NCBI GenBank assembly: GCA_041741095.1
Contig: JBGSKQ010000058.1
Location: forward strand, 1-64,000
Direction of reading: 5' to 3'
Length of the DNA: 64,000 nt
From: UBA6168 sp041741095
GTDB taxonomy: Bacteria > Bacteroidota > Bacteroidia > Chitinophagales > Saprospiraceae
Shown: positions 47,280 to 55,567 of the stretch, piece after piece
How the letters are laid out: every line of letters starts with the position of its first letter
Numbering within the stretch: the stretch's first letter is position 1
The notes under the pieces: generated by a model
What the model saw: the letters and a program-made list of their open reading frames with translations, nothing else
Database searches by the model: none
Told to the model about the DNA's origin: nothing
Position numbers and translations under genes: made by a program

Positions 47280-47543
47280 ATGAATCTAATTTTTTGGGTA
47301 CTCTGGGTCGCCAACCTGCTCCTTGCCATCTTCCTCGTGCTGGCCACCGACTTCCGCAAGGAGATGAACCTGACCACTGGACTGAACTACCTGCTCCTAC
47401 TGCTGGCTTTCGGGGCGGCCATTGTCAGTTTGGTGCTGTACTTCTCCGGCAAGCACCGCTCTTATAGCCTCTGGTTGGTGTCGGCACCGCTCCTGCTCCT
47501 CCTTGGGTGGTGGATGGTGGAGAAGCTGTTGGGGAAGGCGTAA
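47280..47543 (+). CDS. Small three-helix membrane protein
   Basis: 87 residues with three hydrophobic segments: LIFWVLWVANLLLAIFLVLA, LNYLLLLLAFGAAIVSLVLY and SLWLVSAPLLLLLGWWMV. They are joined by short charged loops (DFRKEMN, SGKHRSY). It is an inner-membrane protein. I do not recognise a family. The ATG at 47280 is chosen over the TTG at 47259. It stands alone between two gaps carrying degenerate repeats and is divergent from the cyclase gene. Confidence 0.65.
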   Translation: MNLIFWVLWVANLLLAIFLVLATDFRKEMNLTTGLNYLLLLLAFGAAIVSLVLYFSGKHRSYSLWLVSAPLLLLLGWWMVEKLLGKA

Positions 47544-47734
47544 TGCCAACTGCCATCAAACAATAGTGAAAAGCACATCAAACGGCAGCCGCACCCGTTT
47601 ACTCCCGGTGCTTTCAGATGGGCCACAGTAGATTATCGCTCAAGCTGACAATGTGCAATGCCTTTCTCAACATGCTATTCCATCAGTCCTTTATGTTGCG
47701 GGATGGCGGCCAGCGGCCCCCCTGTGCAAGTACG

Positions 47735-47786
47735 GATTGCAACGAGCAGGGGCGTTTATTGATTGACAGATTATGCGCCAGCGGCC
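47735..47786. repeat. Degenerate intergenic repeat, copy 2
   Basis: Contains ATTGACAGATTATGCGCCAG at 47762. It shares its right part with copy 1 and its left part (ACGAGCAGGGGCGTTT) with copy 3. The 47544-47836 gap has no other recognisable feature. Confidence 0.55.
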
Positions 47787-47836
47787 AATCTTTAATCAAC
47801 CGATCACCTTTCACCAGCCTCTTTCACCCGTAGAAT

Positions 47837-49513
47837 TCAAAAATTCCTCCTTTGTACATTAAATAGCCCTTCGCCAATCCTGAAATCATTCATGCCCTTC
47901 AGGCCTGTCAATACTGCTTCCTGGATTTCATTTGTGCTGGGCTTTATTAGGAACGCTTGCGTAGCTGTGCCTACCACGACTTGAAGGTCAAAGCCCTGCA
48001 CATCCGCATGCCATTGGTACCTTATTTTCAACTCACCGCTGTCTGTTTTGTCCAAAGAATACACCAAGGTTGGGATGGAAGGGTAGTGCAGGTACTGCTC
48101 AAAAACCCGGCTCATGTCCTGGCCCAAATACGCACTCGTGTAATTCACAAAATCATCGCTGGTGCAGGTTTTATATTTGTAGGTATCATAAAACCCTTTC
48201 AGCAACCCAAAGAATTTTCCATCGTCCGAGATGGATAAACGGATAGTGTGCAGAAGATAGGCCCCTTTGTCATAATGATCCGATGAAAAGGCTCCATCAT
48301 AGTTTACATCATGTGGGCCAACGATAGGTTCTGTATTCTCAATAAATTGTTTTTTCCCATCAATATAGCGAAATGCATCGCCTGTCGTTGACAGGTGTTC
48401 AATGTACAGCACCTCCATATAAGTAGCAAAGCCCTCATGAATCCAAATATCCGCCAAGTCCTCGACACTAATGGCATTGCCAAAGTATTCATGGGCCGTT
48501 TCGTGGACGATGATATAATCGAAGTCAAGGTTCGTCGGCAGCGGTTCATCGTTTAAACTCCCCTGTCTAAAAGCATGGCCGTAGGCAATGGCGCCTTGGT
48601 GTTCCATGCCTTCATAAGGTGTTTCAACCAAACCATAACCATCCTTGGGGAAAGGGAATTTGCCAAAAAATCTTTCAAAAGCCGCCAGAACGGGCTTTAC
48701 CTGTTTGAAATATGTTTTCGCAATTTCCAAATGGTGTGGCAGCACATAATAGTCCAAGGAAATGCTGTCGCCATCCCCGCAATAATACCAATCATTGAAA
48801 TGCTGGTAGCGGCCTATATTTAAGGTGACATTATAGCTGTTGATGTGATAGGAAACGAACCAATGATAACGGCTGGTTTTGTCGTCCACCTGCACGACTT
48901 CCCGCAGGTTGCCGTTGCACACGGCCACCAAAGACTTCGGCACATCCACCTTTATGGACACGCTGTCCGGCTCGTCGGAAAGGTGGTCCTTGCAGGGCCA
49001 CCAAAGGCTGGCGCCGATGCCTTCACAGGCTACCCCTATCCAAGGTTTGAATGCCTTGTCCTTTTTCCAGACGAAACCCCCATCCCAGGGAGGACTTTTT
49101 GCAACCTGCGGCCGTCCTTGGTAGTGGACAGTGATGTTGGTGGTCGTGCCTCGTTTCATTTCACGTCCAAACTGAACAATCACCGCATGGTAAATCCGAA
49201 AATACCTCAGCGATTTGCCCTCCAACACAATGGAATCAATGGCCATATTTTCGAAGAGGTCAATTTGGATTTTCGAGCAATCTTCCACCACCTTGAAATG
49301 TATGTCAACATGGCCTTTGATATACTTTTGCTTAGGCGTAACTTCCAGGTTGATATCGTAAAATGACACATCGTAGCAAGTACGCTCCTGCCGAAGCATA
49401 CCACGCAGGGTATCGGCCATGGAGAAATGCTTGTGACGGAAAAAATCACGTTGGGCTAAGCCTTGGTATAGGATGAAGCAGGTTAGCAGTAGGGTCCAGG
49501 AGGGTTTTAGCAT
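47837..49513 (-). CDS. M1 family aminopeptidase-like metalloprotease
   Basis: 558 residues with a signal peptide (MLKPSWTLLLTCFILYQGLAQ). The zinc site is HETAH at 337-341, with the third ligand Glu360 in WIHEGFATY 18 residues on. The exopeptidase signature is YEGMEHQGAIAYG, a variant of GAMEN. It is shorter than full M1 enzymes, lacking the long C-terminal helical domain, as in many Bacteroidota exported members. It probably trims peptides outside the cytoplasm. Confidence 0.87.
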   Translation of the reverse strand: MLKPSWTLLLTCFILYQGLAQRDFFRHKHFSMADTLRGMLRQERTCYDVSFYDINLEVTPKQKYIKGHVDIHFKVVEDCSKIQIDLFENMAIDSIVLEGKSLRYFRIYHAVIVQFGREMKRGTTTNITVHYQGRPQVAKSPPWDGGFVWKKDKAFKPWIGVACEGIGASLWWPCKDHLSDEPDSVSIKVDVPKSLVAVCNGNLREVVQVDDKTSRYHWFVSYHINSYNVTLNIGRYQHFNDWYYCGDGDSISLDYYVLPHHLEIAKTYFKQVKPVLAAFERFFGKFPFPKDGYGLVETPYEGMEHQGAIAYGHAFRQGSLNDEPLPTNLDFDYIIVHETAHEYFGNAISVEDLADIWIHEGFATYMEVLYIEHLSTTGDAFRYIDGKKQFIENTEPIVGPHDVNYDGAFSSDHYDKGAYLLHTIRLSISDDGKFFGLLKGFYDTYKYKTCTSDDFVNYTSAYLGQDMSRVFEQYLHYPSIPTLVYSLDKTDSGELKIRYQWHADVQGFDLQVVVGTATQAFLIKPSTNEIQEAVLTGLKGMNDFRIGEGLFNVQRRNF

Positions 49514-49657
49514 GATAGGTTGGGAGTTAGGATTTAGGTTCTATTTTTTACCCCTTAATTGCCTCAAACTTTTAAGCAACCTTGGCCCGTGTGCAAGTAA
49601 CAGGGTTGTTTATAGATTGAAGAAAGGCGCTCCAGCATTTAATACAATTGTTTCCAT

Positions 49658-50371
49658 TCAATAACCCCAATCCACATGACTAACAGGCAACCGGTTCAAC
49701 TCCTCTTTAAAATGCCGCCATTCCGGTAGGTAGTGGTTCATGTAGGTGATAAATTTATCGTTATGGTTTCGTTCCAGTAGGTGTACCATCTCATGGACGA
49801 TAATATACTCGATACAATGGATGGGTTTTTTGGCCAGTTCGAGGTTGAGCCAAATGCGGCGTGCTTCTATATTGCAGGTGCCCCATTTGGTTTTCATCTT
49901 TTTGATGCCCAATTCCCTGACTGAAACACCCATTTTCTTTTCCCATTCACTGACAGTTTGATGGGCTATGGCCCTCAATTGTTGCCGGTACCATTCCTGT
50001 AAGATGGTTTGCCGTTTTTCCTTATCTGAGCCAGGACGTACATACAAGTCGAGCGTGGATTGTTTTACTTCTACTTTAGGTACTGCGTCGTGTTCGATTA
50101 CTTTTAGCAGGTAGCGCTTGCCTAAAAAGTAATGGCGTTCCCGGTTGATGTAGGCACGAGGCGATTCCCGTTCCTGGGCGTCAAACTTCTTTTGTTGCTG
50201 CCGTATCCATCCAAGTTTGGAAATGGCATAAACACGAATGGTGTCCAGTTCCATTCGCTTAGGGGCTGCGATACGAACCCTGCCGTTGGGTGGATTCACG
50301 CTCAGGTGTATGTTTTTGATGTCTTTAAGCTCTACTTCAATTGTAAGTTCTCCCAAGTACAGTTCCTCCAT
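49658..50371 (-). CDS. YgjP-type (DUF45) zinc metallopeptidase of the restriction locus
   Basis: A 237-residue SprT/WLM-related metallopeptidase with HEMVH at 193-197, downstream His204 in RNHNDKF and the family motif TKWGTC at 161-166. Members of this family often sit next to type I restriction genes. Here the ATG is 1 bp after the hsdR stop, so the two are probably translated together. It might process HsdR or another component, but no substrate is known. It is the last gene of the defence operon. Confidence 0.88.
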   Translation of the reverse strand: MEELYLGELTIEVELKDIKNIHLSVNPPNGRVRIAAPKRMELDTIRVYAISKLGWIRQQQKKFDAQERESPRAYINRERHYFLGKRYLLKVIEHDAVPKVEVKQSTLDLYVRPGSDKEKRQTILQEWYRQQLRAIAHQTVSEWEKKMGVSVRELGIKKMKTKWGTCNIEARRIWLNLELAKKPIHCIEYIIVHEMVHLLERNHNDKFITYMNHYLPEWRHFKEELNRLPVSHVDWGY

Positions 50372-50372
50372 C

Positions 50373-53300
50373 TCAATATTCTTTTTGTTGCTTGATAATA
50401 TTAAAAACCCTCCTTACCTCCTCTTCGTCGTTTAGTATTTCAAACAGTGCTGCCATAATGCTCAATTCCCTTGGCCCTCCATTGTCCCGCCAGTTGTCTG
50501 GCTTTACTGCCATCACTTTGGCATGGATGGCGATAGCCAATTCCTCATTTTTGCCAAGGTTGTTGTACAAAGCTTTTTGTGCGGCTGTTTGGATAGCAGG
50601 AGGAGTAATACCAATGCCCCCTGCTTTCACTTCGGCGGCGATTTTAGCTATTTCCTTTAAATATTCCTCATAGTTGATAGCATTGGATCTACGCTGCTTA
50701 ATGACTTCATCCAGCAAGGTGCTCATTTCTTCAAAGAAGGCCGGATCAATCAAATGGTCTTTGATGATTTTGCGGCGGACGTTGTTCTCAATGGTTTCCG
50801 CAACGGCATCTCTATTGTCCCGAATGCCGGGCGGCATGGTGTTGATGGCGGCAGCAATGCCTGTGTTGACTATCAAATCTATCAATGAAAACTCTGAAAA
50901 GTAAGAAATGACTTCTGGATCTTCCGCTACGATGTAGTGGTCAATCAGAAACCGCATGTCAGCCTCGTAAGGCTTTGTATCTAAATATTCGCCACTGGCT
51001 TTCCGGATGACTTCCCGGAGTTTGAAGTAAAAATCCATTCGATTTTCTATCCGATCCTTCTCCTTTTCCGAATATCCAGCTTCCGTCATTTCATCGCCGA
51101 TATTGGCGTAGGCCCGGATAAACGCTACCGTGGCTTTATACAGCCCCATCCGCTTCACTTCTGTGGCTTTCAATTCTTCTGGTATTTCTGAATTGCCACA
51201 AAAGTAATGCTGGTATTCCAGCATAGATTTGGGAGAAGGCACAGGTTCGCAGAGCAATTCCAATGCTTCGAGCGTTGTGTCGAGCCGCTCCTTGGCATTT
51301 TTCAGGCGGTCTTTGAGCAAGATGTCACAATCCTCTTTTTTGAATTGGTCGTAATCCAGTTCTGAAGTATATACGGCCACTGCATTTTCCACCTTTTTGA
51401 AAAGATCTTTGTAGTCCACAATGTAGCCAAACTCCTTATCGTCCGTATCAAGGCGGTTCACCCGGCAGATGGCCTGAAAGAGGCCATGATCCTGCATGCT
51501 TTTGTCAATGTAAAGGTAGGTGCATTTGGGCGCATCAAAGCCTGTCAGCAGTTTGTCCACAACGATGAGCAGCCGCATCTCGGCAGGGAGTTTCAGGAAT
51601 TTGTCTTTGGCCAAGTCTTCATAAGTTTCTGTTTTTGTCTTGCCAGTAGCAGGTGTAATATCCTTCAAAAGAGCTGTGTATATCTTGTAGATGTACTCCT
51701 TTTCTGTTTCCGTATTGGCGCCGGTGTCTTCGGTAGTAATGTCCTTAGTAGCGGGATTATAGGAAGTGACTACGGCACAGCGGTTTTTAAATTCGGTTTG
51801 TTGAAACAGTTCAAAAAATTTGCAAGCTTCGTAAATACTGCCTGCCACCAATATCGCATTCCCATAATGGCTGCTCAGCCGTGGTTTCTTTCTAAAATCA
51901 AGCTGAATATCCATCACGATTTTTTCCATGCGGTTTTTGCTGCTCAACACCTTTTGCATCGTGCCCCATTTCTTCTTGAGTTCCGACTTCTGGAATTCGT
52001 TCAAATCATTGGTTGAATATTCAAACCACTCATCCACTTTCTTTGGGTTGTTGATGCGTTGGTCAATGTCCCTTGCTTCGTACAACAAGTCGAGTACCAC
52101 ATCATCATCCACTGCTTCGTTAAACTTGTAGGTGTGGATGTATTTACCAAACACCTCCAGGCTGGTGGCTTTGTCCTTTTTCAAAAGTGGAGTACCTGTA
52201 AAGCCAATAAAAACCCCTTTGTCCAAAATGGCCTTCATGGTTTTGTGCAATTTGCCGCTTTGGGTGCGGTGGCACTCATCCACAAAGACAAACAATTCAC
52301 CTATGGTCATTTTTGGCCCCTGCTTTAGCTCCTCTATATATTTTTCAAAATGTTCTACCTTCTTTTTTCCGAATTTGTGGATGAGCGAACAAATCAATCT
52401 AGGGGTAGGTTGCCCTAATTGGTACATCAAATCTCCTCCGCTGGAAGTGCGCTTTACCTCCTCGCCCGCATCTACAAAGACCCTTTCTATTTGTTTGTCC
52501 AATTCGTCCCGGTCGGTGAGGATGACGACCCGTGCGTGGGGGTTGTTTTCCAATACCCATTTGGCCAGCAGTACCATTACGATGCTCTTGCCGCTGCCCT
52601 GCGTATGCCAGATGATGCCGCCCTCCCGTCTGCGCACAAAATCCTGCGCATCCTTAATGCCAAAATACTGATGGGGCCTTGGCAGTTTTTTCTTGCCGCC
52701 ATCGAAGAGGACAAAATCGTACATGAGTTCCAGCAGCCGCTCTTTGTTACAAATCTTGAGCAAGTACTTGTCTATTTTTAATAGGCTGTTGTCTTCAATA
52801 TCTTCTTTCCAGCTTAAATAAAATTTCTCTTCGGTGCCAATGGTGCCATATCGTAAGCCCTCCGTATCGTTGCCGGCCATAATGAACTGCATAGTAGAGA
52901 AAAACGATTGTATAAATTCCTCTTGTTGGTTGACGATACTTTGTCGGATGCCGTCGCCAATAGAAACACGGCTGTTCTTCAATTCCAATACGCCAACTGC
53001 AATGCCATTGATATACAGCACGATGTCTGGTCTTTTTTCCCGATGTCCCAGTAAAGTCACTTCTTCGGCAATGGCGAACTCATTTTGGTGTCGCTGTTCT
53101 TTATCCCAATTTATCAAGTGAACGGTCTGATACTTTTCTCCTGGGGCTGCCACTTCCACACCATAGCGCAGCATTTCATACACCTTTTTGTTGTTGCCAT
53201 AAAGGTTGCGATCGTTGCTGCGGGCTTCTTTTTGAAACAGGTAAATGGCTCGGGTGGCAATTTCCGGTGGGTATCCGGCTTTTTCTATGAGGTACTGCCG

Positions 53301-53450
53301 AAGCTGTTTTTCCTCGATATTGGTATTGTTGGGTCGGTCTTCCCAATTGCCGAGGTAGGTATAGCCAAGCTGCTCCCGGAAGAGTTTTACAATCCGGTTT
53401 TGGGTGAGGCGTTCGGATTGGGTGACGTCAATCATTTTGAGGTCGGTCAT
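50373..53450 (-). CDS. hsdR: Type I restriction endonuclease subunit R
   Basis: 1025 residues. The N-terminal nuclease core has RPDIVLYINGIAVGVLELKN (Asp142, Glu156-x-Lys158). The SF2 translocase motifs are GSGKS (285-289), DECH (391-394) and FTGTPLL (~418), followed by motifs V-VI (LTGFDAPKC; QAICRVNR). The long C-terminal helical region contacts HsdM. It cuts unmodified DNA after ATP-driven translocation together with HsdM and HsdS. Its first ~10 residues (MTDLKMIDVTQ) differ from a remnant copy at 55387-55497. The gene starts 11 bp after the AbiEii-like gene. Confidence 0.93.
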   Translation of the reverse strand: MTDLKMIDVTQSERLTQNRIVKLFREQLGYTYLGNWEDRPNNTNIEEKQLRQYLIEKAGYPPEIATRAIYLFQKEARSNDRNLYGNNKKVYEMLRYGVEVAAPGEKYQTVHLINWDKEQRHQNEFAIAEEVTLLGHREKRPDIVLYINGIAVGVLELKNSRVSIGDGIRQSIVNQQEEFIQSFFSTMQFIMAGNDTEGLRYGTIGTEEKFYLSWKEDIEDNSLLKIDKYLLKICNKERLLELMYDFVLFDGGKKKLPRPHQYFGIKDAQDFVRRREGGIIWHTQGSGKSIVMVLLAKWVLENNPHARVVILTDRDELDKQIERVFVDAGEEVKRTSSGGDLMYQLGQPTPRLICSLIHKFGKKKVEHFEKYIEELKQGPKMTIGELFVFVDECHRTQSGKLHKTMKAILDKGVFIGFTGTPLLKKDKATSLEVFGKYIHTYKFNEAVDDDVVLDLLYEARDIDQRINNPKKVDEWFEYSTNDLNEFQKSELKKKWGTMQKVLSSKNRMEKIVMDIQLDFRKKPRLSSHYGNAILVAGSIYEACKFFELFQQTEFKNRCAVVTSYNPATKDITTEDTGANTETEKEYIYKIYTALLKDITPATGKTKTETYEDLAKDKFLKLPAEMRLLIVVDKLLTGFDAPKCTYLYIDKSMQDHGLFQAICRVNRLDTDDKEFGYIVDYKDLFKKVENAVAVYTSELDYDQFKKEDCDILLKDRLKNAKERLDTTLEALELLCEPVPSPKSMLEYQHYFCGNSEIPEELKATEVKRMGLYKATVAFIRAYANIGDEMTEAGYSEKEKDRIENRMDFYFKLREVIRKASGEYLDTKPYEADMRFLIDHYIVAEDPEVISYFSEFSLIDLIVNTGIAAAINTMPPGIRDNRDAVAETIENNVRRKIIKDHLIDPAFFEEMSTLLDEVIKQRRSNAINYEEYLKEIAKIAAEVKAGGIGITPPAIQTAAQKALYNNLGKNEELAIAIHAKVMAVKPDNWRDNGGPRELSIMAALFEILNDEEEVRRVFNIIKQQKEY
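53350..53421. repeat. Direct repeat (right end of toxin-antitoxin cassette), copy in hsdR
   Basis: 70 of 72 bp match 55412-55483, with the first 57 bp identical. It codes for TQNRIVKLFREQLGYTYLG of HsdR. Confidence 0.95.
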
Positions 53451-53461
53451 TTGAATGGTGT

Positions 53462-54319
53462 TTATGGATTATCTTCAGCTATTATGTCCATCAGTCCTGA
53501 TAGCATTGATCGGATTATTCGCTGCCCATCTTCCAGGGTTGGAAAATCCATGAGCCTGGCCATATTTGTCCCAATGGTATTTTTCTCCAGCAGATGTTGC
53601 ACCCGCTTTTTCAGTTTGGGTGAATCCTTGACCATTCTACCAATTTGCCTTCCAATAAAATGGGCAGAAATGGCTTCATCGTAGTATTTATCATTCTGGC
53701 AAATCTCTAAAAGGTCAGCATCGGCAACGATAATGTCTTCTACGTACAATAAGTAGAAATTCTTAATGATATAATCAATATCCAGAATATCCCTTTCCCG
53801 CTCTGGCCTATCCTCCCAAGCGAACAGCTTGAGCAATACAACACCTGCCAATGAAGATACCCTTAGCCTTAAACCTTCTTCTGTTTCAATATTGAATGCC
53901 CAAGGCTCCACTTCCTGAAAACCGGGGATTTCAAGTACGAAAGTCTTTGTCAATAACACCTGCCCCTTTTCATTATTGATTTCCCCGAACGGCAAGAAGT
54001 CCACTTCATAAGCTCTCTTGAAGATTAAACGGTACGGCTCATTTGCATCTGCTTCAAAATCTGGCAGTGCTGCTATCTTTTCTTTTAACGCTTGATATTC
54101 TGACAGGTTACCTACCATGACGGCTAGGTCAATATCCTTAGTCTTCCGCCTTGGGGCTTGGTCAAAGCCCTTTGCCAACATCCCTAAATCCCGTGCAATG
54201 GCACCCACGATAAAATAGTCCACCCCTGTTGACTCCAACACGGGCACTACGTTTTTAAGGATTTGGATGACCAATTCATCCGTCGCTTCGTTCAATATTA
54301 CTTTTGACGTATTGCTCAT
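53462..54319 (-). CDS. AbiEii-like nucleotidyltransferase (type IV toxin)
   Basis: A 285-residue nucleotidyltransferase-fold protein with FIVGAIARDLG and the metal-binding TKDIDLAV, the DxD pair of the fold. A helical C-terminal half includes the LKLFAWEDRPERERDILDID pattern common in AbiEii/AbiGii and MNT-like toxins. It is expected to modify RNA or protein by nucleotide transfer and to be restrained by the adjacent AbiEi-like protein. Its start overlaps the antitoxin gene by 44 bp. No alternative in-frame ATG lies near, so the overlap is probably real. It is inserted between hsdS and hsdR. Confidence 0.75.
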   Translation of the reverse strand: MSNTSKVILNEATDELVIQILKNVVPVLESTGVDYFIVGAIARDLGMLAKGFDQAPRRKTKDIDLAVMVGNLSEYQALKEKIAALPDFEADANEPYRLIFKRAYEVDFLPFGEINNEKGQVLLTKTFVLEIPGFQEVEPWAFNIETEEGLRLRVSSLAGVVLLKLFAWEDRPERERDILDIDYIIKNFYLLYVEDIIVADADLLEICQNDKYYDEAISAHFIGRQIGRMVKDSPKLKKRVQHLLEKNTIGTNMARLMDFPTLEDGQRIIRSMLSGLMDIIAEDNP

Positions 54320-55307
54320 ATATCCGTTTTGCTGTTTCTATATTCCTATCGTTGCCGCTGCCTATCAAATCGGCATAGACCAACAGCGGGCTTACCACCT
54401 GCCGTTCTTTGATTACAAATGGCTCGTCAGTTCCATTCCAGAAAGGGCTGTAAACCTCTAAATTCCCATTTTTGGGGTCAGGTATCAATTGATAATCCGT
54501 TATCAAAGACTTCCGGTCTTTCTCCGAGTAAAGCGCCCAGATGCCCGGCGACAGGTAATTGGTGAGCAAATCGGCGGCAGGCTCGCCCCCCCAATAGTCG
54601 CCTTCCCTCAGTTGGAAAGACTTGATTTGATTTGCCTGAAAAGGTAAACGAAACTTCCCCCGGAACATCTTGGGTTTCAGTTTTTGGTGGTAGGCCGTCA
54701 CCCACTGTGCCAGCAGTTCGGGCAGGTTGGCCAAGACCCGCTCGTTTTCATTTTTTTGGTAGAGGAACTTAGCTGCCTTTAGGTCATCCAATATATTGCC
54801 GACCGTGCTACTGGCAATACTGGCCGCTTCTGCAATGCTGCGATACGGGGCGTTTATCAAATCGGGTTGCAACATCAGCACATAAATCAGCTTGATGCCG
54901 TTGGCATTGAAGGCTTTGTGCTTGGTTTCTTTGAACTCCTCCGGCATGGCCTGCCCTTTTATTTGTAGAAAGATGCCATTTTCGTGCTGGATGAAACAGT
55001 TCCCTGCAATATCCAGGTAGTTGATGCCACGTTGCTCCAACAAATCCCGGCCTTGGCCTGTGATATGCTTGGCGATGAGCAGCCCCTTCTCTTCCGCCAA
55101 CTTGTCCATGACACGCAACAGCACCGCCGGGCTGCCGTTGTTCTTCACTTCTACCTTGAAGCTGCCTTTGGCCGGCCCGGCCTGTATTTCCAGCAGAGCA
55201 TCCCAATGCTGGCCATTGACAAAGTCTTCGGATGCTATCTGTACCGTGGCCTTGGTCAGCTTCTCCAAGCTTTCAACCGCTGTGTGCAATATGTCCGTTT
55301 CTAACAT
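54276..55307 (-). CDS. AbiEi-family antitoxin-like winged-helix protein
   Basis: 343 residues. The N-terminal ~110 residues contain a restriction-fold-like pattern (WDALLEIQ, FKVEVKNNG; Asp...Glu-x-Lys) and the family phrase NYLDIAGNCFI. A winged helix follows (YRSIAEAASIASSTVGNILD), and the C-terminal domain is typical of AbiEi-type transcriptional antitoxins. It probably represses its own promoter and blocks the nucleotidyltransferase. The ATG at 55307 is preferred to a TTG at 55340. It overlaps the toxin gene by 44 bp and has a good promoter at 55342-55372. Confidence 0.72.
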   Translation of the reverse strand: MLETDILHTAVESLEKLTKATVQIASEDFVNGQHWDALLEIQAGPAKGSFKVEVKNNGSPAVLLRVMDKLAEEKGLLIAKHITGQGRDLLEQRGINYLDIAGNCFIQHENGIFLQIKGQAMPEEFKETKHKAFNANGIKLIYVLMLQPDLINAPYRSIAEAASIASSTVGNILDDLKAAKFLYQKNENERVLANLPELLAQWVTAYHQKLKPKMFRGKFRLPFQANQIKSFQLREGDYWGGEPAADLLTNYLSPGIWALYSEKDRKSLITDYQLIPDPKNGNLEVYSPFWNGTDEPFVIKERQVVSPLLVYADLIGSGNDRNIETAKRIYEQYVKSNIERSDG

Positions 55308-55341
55308 GGCTTTCTTTTTAAGTTTGAAGAAAGTGAACAAG

Positions 55342-55372
55342 CAAAATTATCGAACAAAATTGATACTCACAA
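55342..55372 (-). promoter_or_regulatory. Predicted promoter of the AbiEi/AbiEii-like pair
   Basis: On the minus strand TTG (55370-55372), a 20-bp spacer and TAATTTTG (55342-55349) match the Bacteroidota consensus. It lies inside the cassette, so the pair can be expressed on its own and may also drive hsdR. Confidence 0.6.
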
Positions 55373-55386
55373 GCCCAAGGTCCGTT

Positions 55387-55497
55387 TTACAGCTTAGGCT
55401 CTTCTCGTTTTCCGAGGTAGGTATAGCCAAGCTGCTCCCGGAAGAGTTTTACAATCCGGTTTTGGGTGTGGCGTTCGGGTTGGCCTATGTCGCTCAT
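55387..55497 (-). pseudogene. Truncated hsdR 5' end
   Basis: A 36-codon ORF (ATG at 55495-55497). Residues TQNRIVKLFREQLGYTYLG are identical to the start of the intact HsdR. It then runs out of homology (KREEPKL) and stops. Its own N-terminus (MSDIGQPERH) may be the ancestral HsdR start, cut off from the rest of the gene by the 2.06-kb toxin-antitoxin segment. Confidence 0.85.
55412..55483. repeat. Direct repeat (left end of toxin-antitoxin cassette), copy in the hsdR remnant
   Basis: Partner of 53350-53421 in the same orientation. The two are 2062 bp apart start to start and bracket the AbiEi and AbiEii genes. Confidence 0.95.
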
Positions 55498-55545
55498 ATT
55501 TGATAGGTTTTTTATAGTATCGTTGTCGAAATTTCAATGATTTTA

Positions 55546-55567
55546 AATGCAAAATCCTTTTTGCATT
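55546..55567 (-). terminator. Weak hairpin at the 3' end of the EAD-SIR2 gene
   Basis: AATGCAAAA pairs with TTTTGCATT around a 4-nt loop directly at the stop codon. The T-tract after it on the minus strand is poor (TTTAAAAT), so termination may be partial. Confidence 0.35.

Noticed and set aside
55387..55497. Small independent gene upstream of the AbiEi-like gene
   Set aside because: Its sequence is a copy of the hsdR start followed by an unrelated stop, so it is better read as a remnant.
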